From: Lophius americanus
Lineage: Eukaryota > Chordata > Actinopteri > Lophiiformes > Lophiidae
Direction of reading: 5' to 3'
NCBI GenBank assembly: GCA_037951165.1
Contig: JBBDHG010000019.1
Coordinates: forward strand, 6,224,001 to 6,288,000
Length of the DNA stretch: 64,000 nucleotides
Positions 11,787-21,329 of the stretch are shown here, piece by piece. A model generated the notes under the pieces. The model had not been told where the DNA came from. It did no database searches and worked only from the letters and a program-made list of their open reading frames with translations. How positions within the stretch are numbered: position 1 is the first letter of the stretch; the number at the start of each line of letters is the position of its first letter. The translations under genes were made by a program, and so were the position numbers.

Positions 11787-11821
<35 letters not shown>
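11440..11821 (+). mobile_element. LINE-like 3' end with (GATT)n tail
   Basis: Ordered phrases of a very common teleost repeat are present: GGCCGTCCACCCTGAGTCTT, TTGCTGCCTGTTAAAGGGCA, CATTGTCGCCAAGTGCTGCT, AGCACCTTGAGACAACTGTT, then AATTGGCGCTATATAAATAA. The element ends in eight GATT units at 11787-11821. A body followed by a short tandem repeat tail is how L2/CR1-type LINEs end. No ORF2 sequence is left upstream, so this is a 5'-truncated copy. The exact clade is from memory. Confidence 0.6.
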
Positions 11822-11824
11822 AAG

Positions 11825-12725
11825 GTCGCTTTCACACCTGCTCAAAAAGGGCTGAGTTTCTGAGTGACTTGCATTTTTCGTGAGGTAGAATTTTGTGATT
11901 CCTTTGATTGGACTGTCAGCGGAAGTCAAAAGTCACGTGATTTCTGATGTGCCTCTCAACACAAGAAACCAGGTACTGGTCTATTTTAACCCTCAGTGGG
12001 TAATTAAGCCCTCCAAATATTCATATAAATCATTAAAAACATTTTTGCAATGTGTCCCATTTATTTTTTCCCCTCCACTGAAAAAGGACATTTTATATTG
12101 AAAGTAATTCACATGAAAAATTTTTGACAAATTTTAAGATAGGATTAATGAAACAAAAAGATACAGCCAACTCACGGCAAAAATGCAAATAGCGAGAAGA
12201 AGAATAAAGGTGTCTTAGGTGAAACAGCTATGTGTGATGTCTATAAAGTTTAATTTGCTTTGCTTTTATCTGTAAGACAGGAAACATGACAAGAAGAGAA
12301 TGCAAGATGTTCAGGTGAGAGAAAAACGGTAATTTTAAATGCCACTTGGAAAGTAATTGTTAAAATAGAACAATAGACAAAGTGAATCACGTAGAAAGGC
12401 GAGGTATGGAAACTTGTAGTGTGTAGGTGTGAGTGGTAAAGTGTGTAAGACAGTAATAACATGAGAGTCAAAAGGTGGGCTGGTGATGAGGAAGACTAAC
12501 AAAAACGAGGTTATTATAAGTCTATCTTTACAAAAATATTTGTAGAGAGATGATTAATTAGTTTACATACCATTACGAAAAAAATGGATTGTTTATATTT
12601 ACTGTCGAGCTTCCATCCTCAATCCCCTGTTTTGGCATTTTGTTGTTTTGTATGCTTGCAAAACAGTCATTGGAATACCACACTATGAGTAGAATTCATT
12701 TACGGGTCAAAGGTTTTCAAAGTAT
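11825..12725. other. Unannotated DNA
   Basis: No recognisable gene or repeat. Confidence 0.45.
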
Positions 12726-12729
12726 ATAT

Positions 12730-13114
12730 TGTGACGGCCATCCCTGCTTGTGTGTATGTGCTCTGCTCAAGGGTCTATCTGCTGTTATCTTGGAGGTGGA
12801 GCTGACCTGATTATTTGATCAGGAGCACTCGGGTCCAGTACTCCACAGGATATAAAAGCCTCCAGCTTAAAAATGTTCACTCTCTCTTCTCCTCCATCTC
12901 CATCACCAGCTCATACACCATTATTGTTTTGTTCTTTGTTCACCACTCACACTACACAATATATTCACACATCCATATTTACGTCACTGATGCAACTGAT
13001 TTACACACCTCATCCTGTACTTTCTGTTAATCAAAATAAAAATGTTATCGTCCCTTTTGGCACTTTGCGTCCTTTCCCATTTGTTTTCTCATGACCTTGA
13101 GCGTGGTTATAACA
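12730..13114 (+). mobile_element. Solo LTR, gypsy-like, with TATA box and polyA signal
   Basis: It starts TGTGACGGCCATCC and ends GGTTATAACA, giving TG...CA termini. A TATAAAA box at 12851-12857 is followed by a pyrimidine-rich leader, and AATAAA at about 13035 lies 75 bases before the end. The order promoter, leader and polyA signal is that of an LTR (U3-R-U5). The TGTGACGG start is common among teleost gypsy LTRs. No internal region follows and no convincing target duplication is visible. Confidence 0.6.
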
Positions 13115-13259
13115 GGTATGAAAATAAAGTGCTTTACTATTTATAATCAAGTGCTTTTGTTTTCTTTTGAGCTTCTTTGTAAAGACAACTTGATGAAAAA
13201 ACAATATATCCACAATATATCACTCTACATCCTTCCATGCCTCTCCCATTCACCAGATG

Positions 13260-13625
13260 TGTTAGGAACTCTCCTGGAGTTTAGCTTGGACCCAAACGCA
13301 GACACAAGACACGGCAGAGCAGGTGCAAAAATATTTATTGTAAACAAGAGGCCCGAGGAAAAAACAGGGGATCCAACAGGAACAAAAACACTAGGATAAA
13401 CTTACTACACACGGGGAGAAAGAGTGATGACTCGGTAACATCATACAACGAACTGGCACAGAAGGGAAGGTAAGGACAGACTTTATACACTGACTTAACG
13501 AGACAATGAGACACAGCTGGAGGGGAAACACAGGTGAGCATGATGACCAATCACAGAGGGAGAACAGAACACAAGTAAAACACACACAAAGGCAACACAA
13601 TCAAAGTGACCGAACCTCCCCTTAT
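13260..13625 (-). mobile_element. LTR-like segment, minus orientation
   Basis: On the minus strand a TATAAAG box (about 13487-13481) is followed by TTTACAATAAATATTTTTGC at about 13350-13331 with an AATAAA signal. The terminal phrase GTTTGGGTCCAAGCTAAACT and AGAGTTCCTAACA end at 13260. This is the promoter to polyA signal order of an LTR, with the GGGTCCAA phrase seen also at 8.9 kb. The outer (5') boundary is not certain. It lies only about 145 bp from the oppositely oriented LTR at 12730-13114. Confidence 0.5.
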
Positions 13626-13868
13626 CATGTATAAACACAAAGGCTTGACAAGATGGGCTTCTCCACATGGCGCGTGTCCAGGAAGTGGAAGAAGTATAGT
13701 TGAGATAATTCCAACCTGAGAAAATTTTCTTAGATCGGAGATTATCTTGAGTGTTACCAGCCAGTCCTGCTCAGCCCTGTTAAGTGAGAGTGAGGCCTGG
13801 CCAAATGACCAGACGGTCTTGCTGTCATCCAACTGGATGACAAACGGTTCCAAAAAACTTTCAGGCAT
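13551..13868 (-). other. Open frame of 105 codons, unassigned
   Basis: The minus frame 13868-13551 is open for 105 codons next to the LTR-like segment and reads into it. I recognise no domain. It could be a fragment of an internal retroelement region, or chance. Confidence 0.2.
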
Positions 13869-13879
13869 CTTCAGCCAGT

Positions 13880-16330
13880 TTTAGTGCGTGTTTTCTCTTT
13901 TTTTGTGGCCTCAATATGTCTTCGGAATGCATACTCAGCAGAATATGGAATTTGGTTTCGGGGTACAATGCTTCCTCTCAAAGAACCTACTCCTTGTTCA
14001 GATTGTTGAAAACCATATAGCTTTGATCGGTCAAAATGGACAGATAGACCATTATGTAACCCATCACTTTGTTGTGGTATTCCACACTATCTGGCTTAGC
14101 AAAGGAGAATTCTGCAACATGTGAAAGAAAAAGAAAATGGAATATATTATTAAAGAAGTAATTTGTGGTAATCAATGCAACTTAATGCAACTTAAATTAC
14201 CTGTCATGTGTGTGACTCTTACTGAACAGACAGAGAATTTTCATTTTTGCAACCTTCATGAAATGCATCAGCTGCTTAGTATCCAACTGATTTTCTGCAA
14301 AAACAAGTGAATATCAATGAATGCTATGTCTTTCCTATGCTATGTTATTATCACGCACATTTAGTTAACATGTTGATCTATTAAGTTCCACACTCGCACC
14401 TCCCAGGACGATTATTGTTATCATTGTGGTATTATATATACTGCTTATTTAATTCCATTACACACCTTGCACTTACCCGTATTTTTTTCCGAAGCACTTT
14501 GTGGACAACCAGCTTTGAACTGATAGAGGAACTTTTTTATGTCTGCTGGCCACAATTGGCTTTCTTCCTGAAAGCAATTTTCGAAAAAAATCCCCCGCAT
14601 CCCCTTGATGCGTGGGACTTCATGTCCCCAGTTGGAAAGGTAGGATGGCCACCTGTAGTACATGAACATTAACTAAAACATATAGCATATATGTGTTATA
14701 GCATATACCCTTAGTCTGAGAGTCTGGGAAAAGAGAAGGAGTTTATTTGGAAGGGAAACCATGAATATGTGAACACATGGAATAAAAACAGACATTTTTT
14801 TCTGGTACCCACATGTCCTGTTTAAAAAAAGACAGAGAAACCTCACTTCTATGAAACGATCGGTAGAGACGAATCAAATGACCTCAACAGTGAGAGAGGA
14901 CATCTCAGGCCAATATATTCAACCTGCTTACCTGCTTATTGGATTACCGACGACCATGGCTCTAAGGTTAGGGCATTTATGCATTTATTTGTATTGGTTT
15001 GGCAACATTTAAAAAAATAGAAACCAACATACAAGTTAGTTCATTTTATTAAGGAACAGCAGGTTCCTCTACCCTGCTGTTGTCACAGCTGACCAGCATG
15101 AATAAGACGAACTTATGGCTCCTGGACATGCAGGTATTGTCTCTTGCGTTATTGTGTGTTAGTGCGGAGGCAAAACCCCTCAAAGTCGTACAGAATGCAC
15201 CCTACAGTAAAAAGTGTGAGTAACATTTCAGCAGGTATCAGTAGCTTTACTTTTTATATCAAAACATAACCTAATACTCCTAAAACATATTAGGTTATGT
15301 TTGTTATGTTATGTTATGGAACCAATCGATACATGAAAATATGGTATTGAATGTAATATAATAACTATAGGTCTTGTTAGGTGCCTGTTAATTGCTATAC
15401 TGTTGCTTGTGCCAGAGGCGCTATAAAAATACTAAATTTAAGTGGCTAGTTACATAGACTCTGATACCAGACAATGTAGCTCACACAGGGAAATACAATC
15501 ATGGCTCACTATCATAAATATGTCAATGGTAGACAACATTGGGACCTCGGGATCCGGCAATCTGAGGGTACCCTCTTGGCCCCCGTCACAATATCCTCTT
15601 GTTGCTGTGAAAGATTAGTTGATAACATTCAGTGCAGTTTCAGAATGATTCAGACTGATGTATCTAGCAGGAAAATAGATAAGTTATTAGGCTCAAGCAT
15701 GCAAAATGGCGGGCATGTACATTTAAGTTCCATTGAAACTACATTGGCTCAAGCTGTGGTACGACGTGATGACACTGGAAAACCACAATATTAAGGTTTA
15801 GATAAAGCATCTCAATGGAAGGTACATGTATGGAACCTGAGGTAAGTTAACCGGATTTAAGGTTTGATTATTCTGTTTGTTGAAAAACGCAATGTTCCAC
15901 ATAAATAAAGTTGACTAGACTTGATTTGACTTACCATGTAATCACAAATTTTCTTCAAACATCATCTTCTCCTCTCATTCTTGACTGTGTGCGAAACATC
16001 GAATAACTGCTTCAGGTCAGTGTACAGGTTGAAGCAAAGCCCAAAGAGTTTACCAGCATTCTGTAAGGGACCACATTCTGTGTCAAGCAATTTGGAAAAT
16101 ATGTTCTTGAGTATTGCATATTGGAACTTATCATACTAAGACCGTCTCAGTTATACCAGATTTGATTGTAATGAGGTCAGGGTACATGCCTCCTGATTCC
16201 TGCTTGAAGAGTGATGAGTGCCAGTAGACGCATGATGATCTGATAAGAATTTAGATTGCATTCTCAAATTGAAAGAGAATGTCCATTTAAACGGGGGCAA
16301 GCGGACAAAGAGACAATTGGGTTAGTGAAC
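13880..16330. other. Unannotated DNA
   Basis: I recognise no gene. A short (TATGT)n-like stretch lies at about 15290-15320. At 15895-15935 the phrase AATAAAGTTGACTAGACTTG followed by ATTTGACTT resembles a LINE tail of TTGAC repeats, but the upstream 400 bp, including the 97-codon open frame at 15501-15794, has no family motif. Confidence 0.4.
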
Positions 16331-16336
16331 GCAATT

Positions 16337-16540
16337 TTGTTGTGGGCGTGATTGATTTGTCAAGTGTCACTGTGCTAAAGTGAAACTTCTGCTGAAGATG
16401 GCTGCGCTGTGGTGGAACTTCTTATGAAGTTGAGCTGTGTGGGAGCCTGAATGGTGTGTTTATGTAATAAAGAGGAGAGATCTTACTTTAGACCCACTGT
16501 TGCTATATCCAAAACTCCGGCCTGGAATCTGTCACAAGTG
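16337..16540 (+). mobile_element. Possible LTR-type end
   Basis: The piece runs from TGTTGTGGGCGTGATTG to CTGGAATCTGTCACA and carries an AATAAAG signal at about 16466, some 70 bases before the end. TG...CA termini and the polyA signal fit the 3' half of an LTR. What follows is the dispersed repeat at 16680, which would then be internal sequence of the same unknown element. There is no TATA box or paired LTR. Confidence 0.3.
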
Positions 16541-16679
16541 ATGCGATGAGATTTGCGGGCAAGTTGAGCGCAATGACGCTGCAACGGTATGAAAATGGAT
16601 GATGCCAAGTGAAAACGCATTTTTCTTGTGGCAAGTTTTTACACCTTAGATGAAGTAACGTCGGACTACAGAGCAATGT

Positions 16680-17075
16680 GAGGAAACCTGGAGGAGATCA
16701 CTGGAAGAAGCAATACTGGGAGAACTTACTATGATGAGATGCTGAATGGTAAGTGCTTGGACTTTGAGATGCTTGGGAGCTACTTGATCAGTGGCATGCA
16801 ACCAGTAGCAAGACCTATATGAATGGCGAGAGACATCTTTAAAGAAATGATGATGGTGATGGGCTAAGCATGCAGGTGTGACATGGTGATTGGATGGATA
16901 AAGATGCGTGATTGAGCTGATATCAGTTAATGCACCAGACTGTGGGGCAGGTAATTGAGACTGAGCATGTGCGAAAGCAGAGGATAATAGTTGCATGGCA
17001 TGAGCATTATGCACAATTGTTAGAGACGATAGTCTTTTTGACTGAACTTTCGATAGATCTCCATTTGGTACTTTC
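16680..17075 (+). repeat. Unassigned dispersed repeat, copy 1
   Basis: Homologous to 40620-41020 in the same orientation. Shared blocks in order: GGGC(T/A)(A/G)AGCATGCAGGTGTGACA, GTGA-GGGATAAA-type spacing, TTGATATCA(G/A)TTAATGC, a block from CAGG to TGAGAC/TGATAC, and GATAGTCTTT(T/C)TGA(C/T)TGAAC. Similarity fades at both ends. The 122-codon minus open frame across it has no recognised domain and is not preserved in copy 2. Confidence 0.65.
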
Positions 17076-17109
17076 GCATTTCAATGTACAAATGCACCCA
17101 TATTCAGAA

Positions 17110-17790
17110 AAATAACCTACTTCCATGTGAATTTCTCTGCTTTTTGTCACGCCCTAATTTTACAGGGAAACAAGTTGGATGAATTTGCCTTAAAAATTAA
17201 AATTGCCAAGAGAAATGTCTGCTACGCATTTTGAACCAAGTTACTAGCTTTATCCATTGCAGAGAGGTTGAAACATTTAAAGGTCAAGGTGGACAGATCA
17301 CCTGCAGGTGCCTTTCAGGGACCAGCTTCGCCATACGATGCTTTGTTTACGTGCAACCACTTTTAGAATAAAAAGTTGGCCCTTGTCCTAACGTCGACCT
17401 CAACGTTACCCCATGGTTCACCCTCTATTTTTCTATCTAGGAGGGTACAAACATTCCTGAAAGCAATCAATTCCCATTTTAATATCTTGTATCTTTGCAT
17501 GACTTTAATTTTTTGACTTGTAATTAAACCTGATTCACCCTAACCACAATAGTTCTTTCCCTACTTTTCCTTCTCGCCTGGAACCCCAACTGCTCAAACC
17601 ACTCTCACTACATACTCAGCCATCCATCCTTATTTCCGCCGGTACAGATTAGTCTCAGCTCACCATAAGAACAAAATCTCAAAGATCTGCTCCCTAGTTC
17701 CTGTTTCTCCAGACCTTTGCACCTCAGAACCACAGCTTAAGCCGCCTACTTCAGACCCCAACATTTCATTGTCAACCTCCAGTCACATCC
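17110..17790. other. Unannotated DNA upstream of the GIY-YIG relic
   Basis: This may include decayed 5' parts of the Penelope-like element, but I cannot read reverse transcriptase motifs here. Confidence 0.35.
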
Positions 17791-17794
17791 TTCA

Positions 17795-18115
17795 ACTCCA
17801 AATGACCCCCTCACACTGGATACAACTTACGCAATCTACATTATCAATGCAAAAAGTGTCACTTACAGTATATTGGAAATACAGGGAACTTCCTCGGACT
17901 CACTCATACAACACACTTTACACCATCTCCAAAAATATGCTTCCCAGGCACATAGTTTATCACTTCTGTCACATGACACAATTCACAATAGGATCTGCAG
18001 GCTTGGAAGTAACACACATTGGACACATGCCCAGAGCTGATGAGCTGAAAGGTTGTGGATCCACAGACTCAACAAAATTCACCTTCTGGGCTAAAATGAC
18101 AATTAACCCTTGGTG
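17795..18115 (+). pseudogene. Penelope-like element GIY-YIG endonuclease relic
   Basis: The plus strand across about 17825-18110 contains, with frameshifts, the order of peptides of a GIY-YIG (URI) endonuclease. There is an AIYIINAKSVT-like stretch where the family has a GIY strand and Cys-x2-Cys, then TATTGG coding YIG-type residues. HSYNTLYTISKNMLPRHIVY follows, then YHFCHMTQ, and NTHWTHAQ in another frame. In metazoan genomes this domain is carried as the C-terminal nuclease of Penelope-like retroelements, where it nicks target DNA. The RT part is not recognisable upstream. Stops, frameshifts and loss of the glycine/tyrosine pair mean no activity. The assignment rests on this domain alone. 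Confidence 0.6.
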
Positions 18116-18139
18116 TCTCTCTCCGGGATTACAGGAATA

Positions 18140-18980
18140 GAATAAATATGAATCAAAAAAAGTCTTGAACCATTGTGTGTTCCTTTGATGCATATCATAG
18201 AGTATACACAGATCTCTGGCTGTGTCAATCCTTAGTTTTTAGAAATAGTTTTTTCCCTTGTGACCTATCCAGTACTGTACCAAATATAGCAGCAATTCTT
18301 ACTTTTCTGTAATTTTCATGGTTCTGGTATTTTTCTTGTGTTTATTTTGTATTCAGTTAATTATATCAGTTATAGGTCGTATATCCTGTTTTCTTTTGAA
18401 GGTTTATTTCTATGTTCATTTCCTTTTTATTTTTTCATTCATCTTTTTCATTTTTTGTTTGATAGAACTTTTTTCCAGAAACTTTACTTTTTGTGTACAT
18501 TGCTCTTTGAATGTTTACATTTGGTTCCTAAATTTTGAACTAAACAACATTAATATTGTAACTGTAAATAACCCCTCTAGCTTTAAAAAAAAAAATGAAA
18601 TACTGACTTACTTACTATACTATGGATATATTAAAATATTCTATGAACACTTATTCACTTAGCACTTTTACCCTGACAATTAGCCACCCAGTCCCTGTTA
18701 TATTCAACCTATGGCTAGTTTGAGGACTGATACAGGGCACATTCATCTCCATAATTCATCTTTTTAACATTTTACACTTTTTCCTTCTCCTAGGTTATAA
18801 CTCTAGCTCTGAACGCTCCAAATTATCTGAGTTCACTATTATTTAACTGTTTGGACAGGATGATGTTGATAGCGAACGTATTTCTTCTTTTTAAATCCAA
18901 AAATTAAAAAAAAATTAAAATTAATCAAAATTTCAGATACTGATTTGTTGTGTATATTTTATTGGTTATATATGTATATA
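18140..18980. other. T-rich unannotated DNA
   Basis: Very T-rich on the plus strand (18300-18600). It may include the 3' untranslated tail of the Penelope-like relic. The plus open frame at 18318-18662 is low-complexity (F/L/I-rich) and not credible as a gene. Confidence 0.4.
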
Positions 18981-19264
18981 AATGTGTTAGAACACTGCCA
19001 CAAAGGGGTCACGATTCACTGTACTTCCTGTCCCAAACCCAGATAAAATTAGCAAGGTTGTGTCAGGAAGGGCATCCAACATAAAAGCATGCCAAATCAA
19101 TATGCAGAACATAAAACTCGGCTTTCCAAACCGGCTTGGTTGAAGCCTGGGTTAACAATGACCACCACTGGCATTATTAACCAGCATGAACTGTGGTAGT
19201 GTTGGTCAAAGAAAAAGATGCTTGAGAGGCGGAAAGCATGCCAGGTAAACGACAGAAAAGAGGA

Positions 19265-20410
19265 AAGCCAGGAGTGTGAGGGTGAGAGTAGGAACTTTAA
19301 GATACCACGACAAGAAAAGGTAGAGAGCTAGCTGATATGATGATGAAGGAAGATAGATATACTGTGTGTCCAAGAGACCAGGTGGAAAGGGAGCAATGAT
19401 AAAAGCATTAGAGAAGGGTACAAGTGATGAAAGGAAAAGTGGGGTTGGGGCGATTCTGAAGGAGGAGTATTTGAAAAGTGAGGTGAAGCTTGTGTCAGAG
19501 TGATGAGTATTAAGATAGAAATTAGAAATGTGATGATTAACGTTATCAGCACTTATGCACCACAAGATGGTTGTGAGTTGAATGAGGGAGAATTCCTGAT
19601 GTGAGATGGATAACGTCATAGAGACTATTCCCAAGTGTGGGGAGTGGTGGTTGCTGCTGACTTCAATGGTCCTGTAGTTGAAAGGAACAGAGGCGATCTG
19701 GAGGTGATAGGTAGGTATAGTAGTATGGACAGATGGTGGTGAATTTTGCGAAAAGAATGGAAATGGCTGTGATGACAACGTACTTCAAGAAGGAAGGAGC
19801 TTATAAGAGCGGAGGTAGGAGCAGGCAGGTGGACTACATCCCATAATGAAGACGCAACCTGAAAGAGATTGGAGACTGCAAGGTGGTGACAAGGGAGAAC
19901 ATAGCCAGACAGCATAGAGAGGTTGTATGTAGGATGACTCTGGTGGTACAAAAGAGAAAAAGAGCAAAGGCAGTACCGAAGATCAAATGGTGGAAGCCTA
20001 GAAGGGATGGCCACTGTGTGGTATTGCATGAGAAAGTCTGGAGTAGCAGAGAAGTACGTTTGATTTGTACAGAATATGTATGAGAGCAGCATGACAGCAG
20101 TGAGGTGTGAAGCAGGAGTCATGCATGGGGTTCAAGGTGGAGGTGTGAATGCATCAAGGATCATCTTTTAACCCCTTCTTGTTTGCTATAGTGATGGACA
20201 CGCTGACAGAAGAAGTCAGACAGGACTCTCCCTGGACTATGATTTTCGCGGATGACATTATCTGTAGTGGGAACAGGTGGTAGAAAAGCTGGAGAAGTGG
20301 AGGTATGTGCTGGTGAGAAAAAGGAATGAAGGTCAGTTGCAGGAAGACAGCATACATGTGTGTGAATGAAAGGGAGACAGAATGGCAAAAATGGAAACAG
20401 TTTGGATAGT
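19265..20410 (+). pseudogene. RTE ORF2 relic: AP endonuclease fused to RT palm
   Basis: The frame-shifting plus-strand reading gives APE remnants: RVRVGTL near 19277, CVSKRPGGKG near 19365 (QETRWKG-type block), VGAILKEEYLKSEVKL near 19446, and AADFNGPV near 19655. The block VVCRMTLVVQKRKRAKAV and KWW follow to about 20000. At about 20015 the sequence jumps to the RT palm: WYCMRKSGVAEKYV with one in-frame stop, then NMYESSMTAVRCEAGV. After a frameshift an open run from 20149 to 20280 has MHQGSSF (motif B) and MIFADD (motif C). RT fingers and motif A are deleted. The product cannot be active. Long minus-strand open frames here (19778-19206, 20122-19625) are antisense shadows. Confidence 0.85.
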
Positions 20411-20789
20411 CCACTGTTGCAACAAATGTGTATTTCCTCTAATATTGTTTTGTGTGGGTATCATTTTCTTTTTACATTACTTATTTTGTTTAATGGGTCA
20501 TAAGTACTTAACTATCATTGCCCAGGCCCATACTCTTTTACCGCTATGGCTAATCTGAGTGCGGACACAGAGTGACAAATATCCTTTTTGCCTTGAACTT
20601 TTTTACTTCCCAAAACAAACCCTTTTCTTTAAGAAATGTATACTGTAGCCATAGATTCACCAGCATCCATCTTTTAATTAAACAAGATTTTTCTTTAAGA
20701 TGTAACACAGCCCCTAAACAAGGAAATAGACTCCAAATCATTGAGTGCAGAAAAAACCCTCCAATAGGCCTGTTCACATTAATTCTACC

Positions 20790-21165
20790 TTCCCCTTACC
20801 CACAATGGCCCCTATCATTTAATTACTTACACCCTCTAACCATTATACCTACACCAACACTTACTTCCTGTACTTAGGTTTCTTACATATACGCCCACTT
20901 ACTTACTTATTTAGGACCCATAGCTTGTTAGCTAATCCCTACTTACTAACCCCCAATCGGTACCTACATTTTTACCTACAACCCCACTTACTTAATTATG
21001 CCCTGTAGCCTTTTTACCTACATACCCAGTTACATACTCCCACCCTCTAGAATTTTTACCTACATACCCAGTTACTTACTACCACCCTCCAGAATTTTAA
21101 CCTACACCCCCACTTACCTACTGCACTTAGCATTCTTATCTATAGCCCCCCCTTACTTACTTATA
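20790..21165 (+). repeat. ACTTAC-rich minisatellite with 42-bp unit
   Basis: Units at 21011-21052 and 21053-21094 are near-identical 42-mers (TTTTTACCTACATACCCAGT, then a TACTCCCACCCTCTAGAA-type half). Looser versions run on both sides as CCCACTTACTTAC motifs. The array lies inside the RTE element between its RT remnant and its 3' end, so it arose in or was inserted into that copy. Confidence 0.75.
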
Positions 21166-21329
21166 AAGAATCTCTGTCCGTCTTCAGCTAACCCCAACTC
21201 ATTTACCCTGTGCGAGAGGACGTGCAGTTGGTTGGTGTGTCAGAGAAAGATGTAGAGGGGAGTGCTAGATAGAAACAGATGATCTGCTGTGGCGACCCCT
21301 AAAGGAACAGCCGAAAGAACAAGATTGTA

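Larger units (their letters stand above)
18985..21325 (+). mobile_element. RTE-type LINE, internally deleted, with inserted minisatellite
   Basis: The 5' region contains GTTGTGTCAGGAAGGGCATC, a phrase found in the 5' part of a common teleost RTE family. The 3' end reads GATCTGCTGTGGCGACCCCT then AAAGGAACAGCCGAAAGAAC at about 21278-21322, which is the C-terminal coding/tail region of the same family (last residues near CGDP). Between them lie endonuclease and RT remnants, a deletion joining them, and about 770 bp of unrelated cytosine- and thymine-rich tandem repeat sequence (20410-21180). A full-length copy would be over 3 kb. I see no target duplication, and the 5' boundary is approximate. 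Confidence 0.8.

Noticed and set aside
19206..20122. Long minus-strand open frames of 190 and 165 codons
   Set aside because: They are antisense to the RTE endonuclease remnant on the plus strand, with serine/proline/histidine-rich low-information translation and no domain.
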